From Riemerella anatipestifer (GTDB taxonomy: Bacteria; Bacteroidota; Bacteroidia; Flavobacteriales; Weeksellaceae): 64,000 bases of DNA. The position numbers and the translations under genes are program-made. Location of the stretch: positions 12,839-76,838 of the forward strand of contig NZ_QXHU01000006.1 of NCBI RefSeq assembly GCF_009663465.1, given 5' to 3'. Positions 43,920 to 54,000 of the stretch are shown here, piece by piece; the first letter of the stretch is position 1; each line of letters opens with the position of its first letter. The notes under the pieces were generated by a model that was given only the letters and a program-made list of their open reading frames with translations, made no database searches and was not told the origin of the DNA.

Positions 43920-45983
43920 TTATTCTTTTTCAGCATATTTTATCGTCAATTCGTCTTCTGAATCAAAAATTGTTAATGCCTGTTTTATTCTCTCAAATTT
44001 CCCAATATTATCTATGTTTCCTTCAATGAAATAGGTGTCATTTATTGGAACGGCTTGTCTTGGATTACCTTCTTTTGGGGTCTTTGTTAATGTTATCTTT
44101 TCTGCCAAATCAGTTGTGAAAAAGGTCTCTGGTTGCAACTCAAAAAGTTGCTTAAACACTTCTACATACAATTTTGATACTTGGTTAACTTCAATTTTTT
44201 GGTCGAAGAAAATGGCATACTCCAATTTTTTATGTTTTGGGTCTTCTGCTTCAAAAATATTTACTTCATTGTTTTCGTCTTTTTCCTCTAATTCAATATT
44301 GGGTATTTGCCAAATTTTCAAGAATCGTTCTACGAGCAGGTCAAAACGCTTTTCAATTTCTGCTTTATCCCACTTCTCGGCAGTTGACAAGTATTTATTT
44401 AACCATAAACGACTAGCCTTGTAGCCCGCATTTTCTAAATCTCTTTTGAATACAAATGGTCTATTTCCAAGTTTTCCATTATTGCCCGATAATGTTAAAT
44501 TACCGATTGTATTCAAATAGGTTTCTTTAATTAAATTGTATTCGTCTGTTCCTAATTCCACTTTCCATTTCGGGTCGGGATTTTGTGGAAAAATGTGTTC
44601 TATGGTTATATCTGCGTTGCCGTCAATTATTACGGGTTCGTTATTTTCAAAATTCTCAAGTCGTTCAAGTAGGTAGGTTCTGTTTTTGGATTTTATATTA
44701 TAAACATCTTTTAGTTTAAGACTTTCAATAACTTCTTTGTTTTTTGGAAAACGCTGCGTTCCAGGTCTTTTTAGCAACCATTTTTGCAAGGACAACAAAT
44801 AGTCGTTTTTGTCTATTTTTTCGTAAAGGGTCATAAATATTTTGTTCAATGCGTTTGTTGGTAATCCAACAATAAATCTTCTCCAAGCAAAGGACTGTAT
44901 GAAATCCAAAACTTTTATAAATGTGGCTTTGTCAATTATGTTTTTTGAATAATCTTCATAAACTTTCATTAAAAACGGATAAGCGACATTTATTTCAAGT
45001 CTGTTTATATATTCAAGTTGTACTCTTATGTCTTTGTCTGCCTCGTTCTTTGGATTAAGCAGTTTATTGTAAAATTTAACAAGTGATTTTATTGGCGAGA
45101 GGTTATTTTCCAATTCTTGCAAATCTGATGTTGGAAAATTTTCTTTAAACTCCAAATAAACTTTGTTTTTGTTCGGGATTTTATTATTAACTAAAGTCAA
45201 ATAATCTCTTATAAAATCAGAAACTTTACTTGTATTCAAAGTTTCATCTTTAGCCAGTTTTTCAATGATTTCCCAATAGTTGTTATAAATTTTGTTTTGG
45301 TCTTTACGATTAAGCCCCATTAAAATGTAATTTCTAATTAAATCAGCTTGCGATAATTCAAGACCTGTAGAGTTTAGGCTCTCAAAAATCCTCTGTGGGT
45401 CGTCTTTCTCTCTATCAAGTGAAATTTCTACGAACATCAATTTTGAAAGTCCTTTCATAACGAACTCAAAATTTTCTTCAGTTATTCTACTTTTAAAATA
45501 ATTGAAATTGTCAATCACTTTTGAGAAGTTACTAAATTCTTCCTCCTCATCACTTCTCAATAGATATTTTATTGCTTTGTCGTTGTTTTCTGTTGGTCGT
45601 AGTTTTAGTTTTTCTTCTTCGGGTGCAAACTTGTTCGTAAGATAGGTTTCTGCAATTTCGGCTTCAAGTCCTTCGTCTCCAATTTCAATCGCCAAACGGT
45701 AAAGAGCTAAATAAATTAAGGTCAGCGTGGTCAATCTTTGCTGTCCGTCAATTATGGTTAATTCTTTAATTCGTGAAGATGTATAAACATCATCGTGGAC
45801 ATAAACAACACTACCAATAAAGTGAGCATTCATTTTATTATTAGTTCCGACTTCTAAAATATCGTCCAAAAGTTGTTTACATTGACTTGTCGACCAATCG
45901 TAATTTCTTTGATAAACCGGAATCACAAATTGTGTTTTATTTGAAGATAAAAAGTCTTCTACTTTTGTTTCGTTTGCTTTCAT
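43920..45983 (-). CDS. DUF262/DUF1524 protein (GmrSD-like)
   Basis: A 687-residue protein of the DUF262 plus DUF1524 family. The N-terminal DUF262 ParB-like motifs VIPVYQRNYDW near residue 19 and IIDGQQRLTTLTL near 78 are clear. The C-terminal HNH-like DUF1524 motif is ITIEHIFPQNPDPKW near 470, followed by GNLTLSGNNGKLGN. Members include type IV restriction enzymes that cut modified phage DNA. About 110 residues beyond the nuclease (from KLEYAIFFDQKIEVNQ) look like an extra winged-helix-like domain. Alone between sites 6 and 7. Confidence 0.88.
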   Translation of the reverse strand: MKANETKVEDFLSSNKTQFVIPVYQRNYDWSTSQCKQLLDDILEVGTNNKMNAHFIGSVVYVHDDVYTSSRIKELTIIDGQQRLTTLTLIYLALYRLAIEIGDEGLEAEIAETYLTNKFAPEEEKLKLRPTENNDKAIKYLLRSDEEEEFSNFSKVIDNFNYFKSRITEENFEFVMKGLSKLMFVEISLDREKDDPQRIFESLNSTGLELSQADLIRNYILMGLNRKDQNKIYNNYWEIIEKLAKDETLNTSKVSDFIRDYLTLVNNKIPNKNKVYLEFKENFPTSDLQELENNLSPIKSLVKFYNKLLNPKNEADKDIRVQLEYINRLEINVAYPFLMKVYEDYSKNIIDKATFIKVLDFIQSFAWRRFIVGLPTNALNKIFMTLYEKIDKNDYLLSLQKWLLKRPGTQRFPKNKEVIESLKLKDVYNIKSKNRTYLLERLENFENNEPVIIDGNADITIEHIFPQNPDPKWKVELGTDEYNLIKETYLNTIGNLTLSGNNGKLGNRPFVFKRDLENAGYKASRLWLNKYLSTAEKWDKAEIEKRFDLLVERFLKIWQIPNIELEEKDENNEVNIFEAEDPKHKKLEYAIFFDQKIEVNQVSKLYVEVFKQLFELQPETFFTTDLAEKITLTKTPKEGNPRQAVPINDTYFIEGNIDNIGKFERIKQALTIFDSEDELTIKYAEKE

Positions 45984-46016
45984 TTATTCATTTTTTTTGC
46001 AGTATTGTTTTTATAA

Positions 46017-46147
46017 TAACACCGAACGGTCCGAAATTGCTAAAGACGGGGCTTCTTAACGCCTAACTTCAACTAAAATATACCCAAAAGTAACCAAATT
46101 TTTCTAAAAAAGCACACAAGCCTTGCCTTCGGCAATATCTCGTGAAA
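46017..46147. repeat. attC-like repeat, site 7
   Basis: Left end AACGGTCCGAAATTGC, core CTAACTTCAACTAAAATATA and AAAAGTAACCAAATTTTTC, inner CCTTGCCTTCGGCAA, right end degenerate (GGCAATATCTCGTGAA). Confidence 0.8.
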
Positions 46148-46150
46148 TTA

Positions 46151-47176
46151 TTATTTTTCGCACCATTTTATAAATTCGTCAAATATTTCGTTCCATTTGC
46201 TAATTGGTTCTTTGTTGCTATCATTTGGAACTGTCATCAATGAATGGTTTAAATCAGGATAGAATTTATAGGTTAGATTCGATTTATTATTTCTGATAAA
46301 TTCTAACGGAATTAATAAACTTGATTCAACAGGAACACTTTCATCTTTGGCTCCGTGTACAACAAAAATTGGCACATTGATTTTTAATAAATTTTCAATT
46401 GCTGGCTCGGAAAAACCCGACCATCTTTCATAAGTACAACCAAAAAACTCTTTATTAATGTTGTTTGGGTCACTAAAAATGCTATTCATTTGATTGACCA
46501 ATGAGTCATATTTTTCTTTGTATTCCTCATCAGACATTTTACCTTCATAAACTTTTCTTCTATCCAATAAAGCAAAGTCATAAAATTGCGTATTTGCCCC
46601 ACCAGACCAATATCCAATATGGGTTATTTTCTTATTTACGGTTCCTAATTTTGCAACGACATCAGTCCCTTCAGAATGTCCAAGAGCCACAACCTTAGTG
46701 GGATGTTTAATAATTTTTGTTGTTATATATTTTACAACTTCGTCGGATTGCCAAACTCTATAATTTAGATTTTCGTTTTGGTAATATGATTTTGTTGCAA
46801 TAGTATCATTGTTTTTTGTTTCAAATTTGAATCCTTTTTTTGAAATAATGACAAGATTATAGTCATTTGGGAAATTTTTCAAACTGAAAGGATTTGAAGA
46901 ATAAACAATATTGTTTTTTATAACGTCAAAAGTATCTGAGTTTTCTTTTCTTATAGTATCATTTTTCTCTATAATATGATAGATTGATTGTGGTCCTGAA
47001 CCTTGAATGAATAATAAGATTTTTTTATTCTCTTTATTTTTGGTAAAAATATGGAAATTTATGGTGTCATTTTTCTTAATGATTTGATAGTGTTCAAACT
47101 GTTCATAATAGCTTTTCTTTTGCGAAAAGACTTTTAGACTAAAAAACAGAAAAGTTAAAAGTAATATTTTATTCAT
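46151..47176 (-). CDS. Alpha/beta hydrolase, exported
   Basis: A 341-residue protein with signal peptide (FFSLKVFSQ). The nucleophile elbow is ALGHSEGTD near residue 167, the acid and His regions FVVHGAKDESVPVES near 273 and PDLNHSLMTVP near 312. This is a serine-hydrolase fold, possibly a peptidase or esterase. Substrate unknown. Single gene between sites 7 and 8. Confidence 0.85.
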   Translation of the reverse strand: MNKILLLTFLFFSLKVFSQKKSYYEQFEHYQIIKKNDTINFHIFTKNKENKKILLFIQGSGPQSIYHIIEKNDTIRKENSDTFDVIKNNIVYSSNPFSLKNFPNDYNLVIISKKGFKFETKNNDTIATKSYYQNENLNYRVWQSDEVVKYITTKIIKHPTKVVALGHSEGTDVVAKLGTVNKKITHIGYWSGGANTQFYDFALLDRRKVYEGKMSDEEYKEKYDSLVNQMNSIFSDPNNINKEFFGCTYERWSGFSEPAIENLLKINVPIFVVHGAKDESVPVESSLLIPLEFIRNNKSNLTYKFYPDLNHSLMTVPNDSNKEPISKWNEIFDEFIKWCEK

Positions 47177-47210
47177 TGGATTTGTATTTGGTTATGATTT
47201 CTGCTAACGG

Positions 47211-47334
47211 TCCTGGTATTGCCGAAAATGGGGCTTCTTAGCGCCTAACTTCAACTAAAATACATACCCAAAAGTAACCAAATTTTTCTAAAATGCAAAT
47301 ATTCCCGTTTTTGACAATACCTTGTTAGTGGTAG
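47211..47334. repeat. attC-like repeat, site 8
   Basis: Ends CTGCTAACGGTCCTGGTATT and GACAATACCTTGTTAGTGG; core CTAACTTCAACTAAAATACA plus AAAAGTAACCAAATTTTTC as in sites 5 and 7. The hydrolase start codon lies 35 bases away on the high-coordinate side. Confidence 0.85.
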
Positions 47335-48999
47335 TTATTCTTTTACAATTTCCATATTCCCATCATTCTTCTTTACGAGTTTCCAGTTTGGATTAAGTTC
47401 GATTTCATAAAACTCTCCGATGATTTTTTGGTCAGTTATATTAGTTGGTAAAGGAAATACAAAGAAAGTTGTTCCGTTTTCTTCGCAACTTAAAATTCCA
47501 GATTCACCAAGTTTATCTTTCCCTTCAATCGTTGAAAAATTTCCGAAATTTTTTCCGTCAGATTTATCTCTTCCACGTATGCTTGAATATACAATTCCTA
47601 TGTCCTTTAAGGTCAAAGTTCCGTTCATATTGAAAGAACGACCGTAATTGTCAAAATCTGCGATAACAACTTTCAAAGTCGGTTTATTGATAAGCAAATC
47701 GGTATAATAAGCAATTAGTTTGTTCTGATGTTCCTCTCTTGCATTTTCCTGCTTATTTATCTCCTCAAAGTTGTTTCTTGCTTTGGCTTGGTCTAAAGTT
47801 TTTTTGTTGATTTTGAGTTTCGATTGACTGATCTGAGTTTCATAGATTTCAGCAAAATTGTAGACTTTATCTAACCCATTTCTCCATCTGATATTCAGGA
47901 AGTCGAAAATTAGACCATAAGCTGGCCCAGTTGCATAAGGAAATAGTCGGGTATAGGTTTCGGCATTTTCTCTTTGATTGATTTCCGATATTGCCTTATC
48001 ATATTTGTTTTCATAGGTGGATAAAACAAATCCTGTGTAATTGGCTAAGCCTTCTAATGTTTCGATTTCTAATTCATCGTTTAGGTAGTTTAAATACTGT
48101 TTTTGCCTTTCTTTTCGAAATGTTACAGCATCTTTTAGATAATTTTTTACTTCTTCAATTCCTTTCTTTTCGTTTATAGCTTTCAAAGAATTTCGTAATG
48201 CTTCGTATTCCAACCTCAATAAAATTCTTGCGTTGGTTTCGTCTAAATAGTCAATTGCATCTCCGTTAAATTTCCTGAATTTGAATTGCAATAAATGAAA
48301 CAACTCGTGAATGATTGTTGAACTATTATCTCCGAGATAATTGCTTAAAACTGTTGCATATTCATTTTCTTCGTATTTCTGAGTGGTGTTTACAAAAACG
48401 AGTGTATTCGCTTCCATTGTTTTGTAGTATAACGTTTCATCGTGTGTTTGACTGTTCGATAATTTTGCCAAACTGTAAATGGTATTATCATAATCAATCA
48501 CAATAATATTGTCATTCCAGATTTGATGTCCCCAAAGTTTCTCATTATCTTTCTCTAAAATTGATTTGGCTTCCAGAAGTTTTGCTTTGATGTTTTGTCG
48601 GGTTCTCTCAGGTTGAGTTGCTTTATTTTCTTGGATTTTTAAAATGGCATTTTCCCATTCTTTTGCGGTGTGCCATTTTTGAAATTCGTTTTGACTATTT
48701 GCTTTTTCAAAATCTGAATAAAAACGGTTATCAATCAGATAATCCAAAATCTGAAACGTTTTCTGTTGATTGTCATTTCCTGCAAAAATTGTAGCTCCCT
48801 GAAATAAAACGTAATCAGACAGGTTTTCCATTCCTTTTGCCAATTCTATCAATTTAGAAAAAGCCTCTGCTGATTTTTTATAATTTTTCGCTTCGTAATT
48901 TTCAATTGCCGTTTGATAAATTTGGTTGATGTCCGTTTTTTGCGCGTTGGCAAACGGTATGGGGATTGAAAAAATCAATACTAAAAATACTCTTTTCAT
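47335..48999 (-). CDS. Exported HExxH protein with TPR-like N-terminus
   Basis: A 554-residue protein with signal peptide (SIPIPFANAQ, cleavage near residue 20). Residues 25-120 look like TPR-type helices. A zinc-peptidase motif HELFHLLQFK lies at residues 231-240, with conserved acidic residues 20-35 positions later (YLDETNARILLRLEYEAL), fitting a gluzincin. The C-terminal 130 residues are beta-rich. I do not recognise a named family. It is followed 85 bases upstream on the same strand by the LuxR regulator gene with no repeat between, so these two form one cassette-like unit. Confidence 0.7.
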   Translation of the reverse strand: MKRVFLVLIFSIPIPFANAQKTDINQIYQTAIENYEAKNYKKSAEAFSKLIELAKGMENLSDYVLFQGATIFAGNDNQQKTFQILDYLIDNRFYSDFEKANSQNEFQKWHTAKEWENAILKIQENKATQPERTRQNIKAKLLEAKSILEKDNEKLWGHQIWNDNIIVIDYDNTIYSLAKLSNSQTHDETLYYKTMEANTLVFVNTTQKYEENEYATVLSNYLGDNSSTIIHELFHLLQFKFRKFNGDAIDYLDETNARILLRLEYEALRNSLKAINEKKGIEEVKNYLKDAVTFRKERQKQYLNYLNDELEIETLEGLANYTGFVLSTYENKYDKAISEINQRENAETYTRLFPYATGPAYGLIFDFLNIRWRNGLDKVYNFAEIYETQISQSKLKINKKTLDQAKARNNFEEINKQENAREEHQNKLIAYYTDLLINKPTLKVVIADFDNYGRSFNMNGTLTLKDIGIVYSSIRGRDKSDGKNFGNFSTIEGKDKLGESGILSCEENGTTFFVFPLPTNITDQKIIGEFYEIELNPNWKLVKKNDGNMEIVKE

Positions 49000-49083
49000 T
49001 TCCGATTTGATTGTTTAAAATTTGGAAGCAAAAGTAGTGTTCAAAATATCGGTAAGTGGATTTAATCAGGGGTGAAATTAGGA

Positions 49084-50154
49084 CTAATCCCAAGGATGAT
49101 TTTTGATTTTTTCTGCTAATTCGTGCCTGTTTGCTACATTTAGCTTAGCATAAAGATTTCGGATATGTGTTTTTACTGTACTCAACGATATAAAAAGTTC
49201 ATCGGCAATCTCTTTGTTTGATTTGTTGGCTAAAATCAGTTTAGCAATTTTTTCTTCCTGATTGGTTAGTACTAAATTGTGAATTTCTTGTTGGGTTTCT
49301 TTGGGTTGGATTAACCTTAGTTTTCTAAATAGCCAAAACGTAGTGAATACAAATGTAACAGTTAATATTCCTAAAAAATAATTGAGGTTTTTGTGAAATG
49401 AATATTTTTTTTGAACAATTGCATTGGATATTTTTGAAATTTCGTCTTGAAATTGGATATAATAGGATGTTTCGGAATAGTAGCTTTTAAGGGAGTAAAG
49501 AATGTTATTATAGAAGTCTGGATTTTTTTCAAAGTCAGCTTTCAGGTCAAAATTGTTTCTTTTTATATCTGAAAATGCAAGAAGTTTTACTAACGGATGT
49601 GAAATATTTTCATCGCTATATGCTTTTATTTTTCCCGTAAAGTCTTTAATGGCTTGTTGTTGTACTTCTCTATTTTTCACTTCAGAATACCCTTGCAGTA
49701 ATTTTTCTTCAAATAGTTTCAGGTTATTCCATTCTTTATCTGTTTGGTTGGTGTTCTTGGGTTGGCTAAACCAATGATTTTCAGATTTTGAAAAATAAAT
49801 TGTGTCTTTATTTGAGAAAATAAAATTATGGTAATTATTCTTTTCCTCATTGCTTACTAACTGCAAGCCTTTTGCTTCATCAAGATTTGAGTGAATGCGA
49901 TAAAGTTTGTCTTTATCAGATAACAATTGACCTTTAAATTCAAAGTATCCTATACTGTCGGTTTGCGTAGAAAAAAGGATTTGATTTTCGGTAATTAATG
50001 TTTCTTCGTCATATTTAAGCAAACTCAAATACACTGTTTTTTTTTGTTCGGTGTCAATATATCCCGAAATCTTGTATTGTCCGTAACAAGCCGGGAGGAT
50101 TAAAAATGTAGTAATTAAAAATGTAAAAATTTTGATAGTTTGTCTTTGTTGCAT
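49084..50154 (-). CDS. Membrane-tethered LuxR-type transcriptional regulator
   Basis: A 356-residue protein of unusual topology. It has a signal peptide (FLITTFLILPACYGQ), a roughly 230-residue extracytoplasmic part beginning with a DUF4369-like beta region (ISGYIDTEQKKTVYLSLL), a membrane helix near residues 262-280 (YFLGILTVTFVFTTFWLF), then a C-terminal LuxR helix-turn-helix (SNKEIADELFISLSTVKTHI, LYAKLNVANRHELAEKI). It can bring an envelope signal directly to DNA. Its neighbour is the exported HExxH protein, a plausible partner. Confidence 0.82.
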   Translation of the reverse strand: MQQRQTIKIFTFLITTFLILPACYGQYKISGYIDTEQKKTVYLSLLKYDEETLITENQILFSTQTDSIGYFEFKGQLLSDKDKLYRIHSNLDEAKGLQLVSNEEKNNYHNFIFSNKDTIYFSKSENHWFSQPKNTNQTDKEWNNLKLFEEKLLQGYSEVKNREVQQQAIKDFTGKIKAYSDENISHPLVKLLAFSDIKRNNFDLKADFEKNPDFYNNILYSLKSYYSETSYYIQFQDEISKISNAIVQKKYSFHKNLNYFLGILTVTFVFTTFWLFRKLRLIQPKETQQEIHNLVLTNQEEKIAKLILANKSNKEIADELFISLSTVKTHIRNLYAKLNVANRHELAEKIKNHPWD

Positions 50155-50191
50155 TCTCGGTTTTATAATTATTCACAACTATTTGAGTGTA

Positions 50192-50398
50192 TGTGCAGCA
50201 GCGGATTAGAAGCACTTTCCTTTCGATTTAGCACAAAGTTTCTTTGAAGCACAGAGCTTCGATTTACCACTTTATCCGCTGTTATCACTTCGGTGTTCGT
50301 GTTCGTCCGGTTGGGCAGACACATTCTTTGCCAAGTTTGGGTTTTAGCGTTGGCTGTTGCGGCTCGCCAATGTGCGTGGCTGTTGCGTTGGCTATAAA
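50192..50398. repeat. attC-like repeat, site 9 (composite)
   Basis: Two nested palindromic blocks: GCAGCGGATTA (50196..) against TTTATCCGCTGTTATC (50271..), and GGGCAGACACATTC against CGCCAATGTGCGTGGC (50313..50390), the latter ending in GCGTTGGCT. High GC. It separates the LuxR gene from the restriction operon. Confidence 0.65.
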
Positions 50399-51048
50399 CT
50401 ATTTCCATATTTTTCTAACCATTTTATTGATTCTTTGTAGTCGGGATAATAGGACTTTAATAATGTCCAAAATTTATGGGTATGACTCATCACTACGGTA
50501 TGAAGCAACTCGTGAACAATCAAATAATCAATCACATAGTCTGGTGCTTTTATCAGTTTCCAATTCAGGGAAATGTTTTTGTCTTTTGAGCAGTTGCCCC
50601 ATTTTGTTTTAGATTCTCTAATAAAAAACTTATTGTAAGGCAGTTTTAGCTTTGCAGACAATTCTTTTGTCCGTTTAGTCAGGTGTTTTTTGGCAATGGC
50701 TCTGTACCAATTTTCCTGAATGTTGGCATCAAGTAAATCTCGCTTTGCTCTGATGGTTTTGTGTTCGTGGTCTATGATTACCTTTTGCGCATAGGTGGTG
50801 TCATAGAAATAGCTGTAACGATTGCCAAAAAGCAGTAATTGGTTCCGTTGTAGTTCAATCTTTGACATTTCGTTGAAATACTTCAAGTTGCTGTCAATCC
50901 ATTTGGCTTTCTTTTTTAGCATTGAAGAAATATCCTCATCAGAAAACGAAGGCGGTGCAATAATTCGCACCCGTCCATCTTCACTAACTCGAAGGCGGGC
51001 GTGTTTTACTTCCTTGCGGATTAATATATAGTTATCAGGTAACTGCAT
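50392..51048 (-). CDS. YgjP-type metallopeptidase (M48-like, DUF45)
   Basis: A 218-residue protein with the DUF45/YgjP layout: LRVSEDGRVRIIAPPSFS near residue 18, RTKELSAKLKLPYNKFFIRE near 125 and the zinc motif IVHELLHTVVMSHTHKFW near 183, with SKTKWGNCSKDKNISLNW before it. It is common next to type I restriction genes. Its start overlaps the hsdR stop by one base (TAATG), so it is translationally coupled as the last gene of the operon. Confidence 0.88.
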   Translation of the reverse strand: MQLPDNYILIRKEVKHARLRVSEDGRVRIIAPPSFSDEDISSMLKKKAKWIDSNLKYFNEMSKIELQRNQLLLFGNRYSYFYDTTYAQKVIIDHEHKTIRAKRDLLDANIQENWYRAIAKKHLTKRTKELSAKLKLPYNKFFIRESKTKWGNCSKDKNISLNWKLIKAPDYVIDYLIVHELLHTVVMSHTHKFWTLLKSYYPDYKESIKWLEKYGNSL

Positions 51049-54000
51049 TAGTTTAACTTGTAATTCTGTAAAACGGCTTTCATTATCTGCTCCATCAATT
51101 CTTCGTTGCGGTCTATCTTCAATTTTTCAAATTTTGGATTTACTGACAACAATAAAATTTCATATTTCAAGCGGTCGAATTCTCTCGGTACTTCTTGCCA
51201 TCCGTTGTAAATTTTGGCTTTGATTTTTTCGGCTGCTTCAAATGAAAATTTTCTTACCAATTCTTCATTGAATATTTCGCCCGATTGGTTTTTGATTATC
51301 GTATAAAACTCAAAACTGCCTTTGTCGGGGAAGCCCATTCGTGCAGGTAGTGATGCCACTTCGTCCAATTCGGTGTAAAGTGTGCCCAGCTGATTCAGGA
51401 TTTCTTCAATCGCCAAACTTTCTTCTTGTTTCTGTCTAATCAATTCATCTAAACGGTTTTGGAACTCCACATAAATGGCACTGTTTACTTCGTTTTGGCG
51501 AATGACCGTTTCGATATCTCGAATAATTTTTTCCGCTTTATCCGAAGGGTCGAGTTTAATTTCTTGGAGCTTGTTCAGATAGTTCGAATCAATGGCAATT
51601 TCAGGTAAATGTCCTTTAAAGTTAAGCAGTTTGGCACTTTCCTGAATCAGCTTCCGAGTTTTGGCGGCATAGATTTCTGCATCAAAATCCAAGCGTTTGA
51701 ATTCTTCTAAATAGATTTCGTAAATCTCATTTAGCCACAAATATTTTGTTTTAACTTCCCGAAGTGCCGGGTGTGGTGAAATGGATTCCCACAACTGAAC
51801 TACTTCTCTAAACTCGTTTTCAAATTTACCGTGGTCTATTTCTGAAAGTTTTCTCACGATTGCCATTGTACATTCGTAGCTGTCTTCTAATACAATTTCG
51901 GCAAAGGGCTTCAATGCTTCTTCCAAAACTTTCGGGAAGGTTTTTACCAAACTTTCTACATCTTCAAACTCGCCAATGTCTTCGGGGTCGTAATTTAATG
52001 CCTCTTTATAATTTTGGAAAACACCCACATAATCCACTATTCGCCCAAACTCTTTGGACAGCTTGGTTACTTTATCATCATAAGGGCGGTTGGTGCGTGC
52101 TACGGCTTGTAAAAGGTTATGGTCTCGCAAAGGACTATCCAAATACATTGTTTGCTCAATGGGGGCATCAAAGCCTGTCAACAGCATATTGCAGACAATA
52201 AACACTTTCAGATTATTCCCCAACTTTTGTTCTTCTTCTGTAATTCTTCGCTTAAACTGTTTGATTAACCTTTTACGCTCTGCATCTTCTTTGTAATGGT
52301 CTTTGTATAGTTCGTATTTTTCGCCTTCTTCGTAATTGCCCGTTGAGAAAATAATTGCTATTTCCGAACGGTCAAAGTATTTCAATAGCTCGTTGTAATA
52401 CAAAACACAGGCTTCTTTGTCGCAAGCCACGATTTGGGCTTTGTAGCCTTGTGGTTCTACGGTTTCTCTAAAATCGGTGGCAATAGCTTTGGCAAGAATT
52501 TCTATTCGCTCGGGGTGTTTTAAAAATACTTTCCAAGCCGAAACCCGTCTTTCAACGGCTCGTTTTTCGTCTTCGGTGAGTTCGGCTGTGATTTCTTCAT
52601 AGCCTTGTTTTAGTTTCTCTTTATCCAAAAACCATTCAGTAGGTCCAAAGGTGTAGCGAATAGGTCTGGTAGCTCCATCATCTATCGCATCTTGAATGCT
52701 GTAACGGTCTAAATAATATTCGTGCTTTCCTTTTTCTTGGTCAACAATGCCAAATTCCTGGTGGGTTTTGGGAATGGGTGTGCCCGTAAAGGCAAAGCGT
52801 TTGGCATTGGGTAACACGGCTTGCAATTCCATTTGATAATTGCCGTATTGGGTGCGGTGGGCTTCATCTATAAGCACAATTACATTATCCCGCAAATCTT
52901 GGAGGTTGCCCAATTCATTAAATTTCTGAACGGTGGTAATGAACACGCCCGAAGGTGCGGTTTTGATAATGTGTTTTAAATCGCCTATGTTATTAACGGC
53001 TCGGGCATTGGGAAATTCGCAATCGTCAAATGTGCCGCCAATTTGTTCCCGCAAATCCTTGCGGTCCACCACTATGTAAATGGTTGGGTCTTTCAGTTCC
53101 TTGCTTTGTCGCAATTTGTAGGCGGTGTATAGCATTGTTAAACTTTTGCCACTGCCTTGGGTATGCCAAATAACGCCTTGGTTTAATTCACCCGTAATTA
53201 CTCGTTCTGCAATTTTGTTGGCAGCTCTCAACTGCTGGTAACGGGCTATTTTTTTTATGATTTTGCCTTCTACTTCTTCAAACACGATGAAGTGCTTTAA
53301 TATGTCTAACACACGGGCAGGCTGCAACAAGCCTATGATCCCGAGTTTCATTCGCTCCAACACTTCGCCATTGGGCAGGCGGGCTACATCAAAATTCCAA
53401 AGTCCGTCTTTTTGGTCTTGATAGATGGGGCAAAGGTCGTTTGTAGGTTCAAGGATTGGGTTGTGATGACTTACCTCTAAAATGGTGTCTTTCCACTCGT
53501 TGAAATAAGACGAAGAAGCTCCCAGAATACCGTATTTGGTAATTCTGCCATTGCAAGCCACTCCAAAACAATGACACATAAAAAGTTTTTCGGCTCGTTG
53601 GTCGTAGGTAGAAAACTGTTTAACACCTTCCATCCAATTGGTGCCTTTGCGGGCTCGTTGCTTGGCTTCTATGGGAACTAAGGGAATGCCATTGACCAAC
53701 AGCACAATATCGGTTTTTACCATTTTGTAGCCTTGTACCCAATATTGGTTGGTAACGATGAAATCGTTTTTCCAAATCGTTTCAAAATCAATGAAATGCA
53801 CATCAATGTCTTGGTCTTTTACGGTGTCTTGGTCTTTTACGGTAAGGGTAATGCCCGAAACCAATTGGTTTAAAAAGGCTTTGTTGCCGAAAATGGGTAT
53901 AGGATTGTTCAGGTTTTGCAAGAGCAAATCTACGGCTCGCTGTGCAACATCTTCGTCAATGCCGTTTATAGCAGCCGTTTTTTCTATGAGTATTTGCTCA

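Noticed and set aside
43755-43961. Plus-strand open frame across site 6
   Set aside because: Lies over the opposite-strand start of the lipoprotein gene and the repeat; shadow frame.
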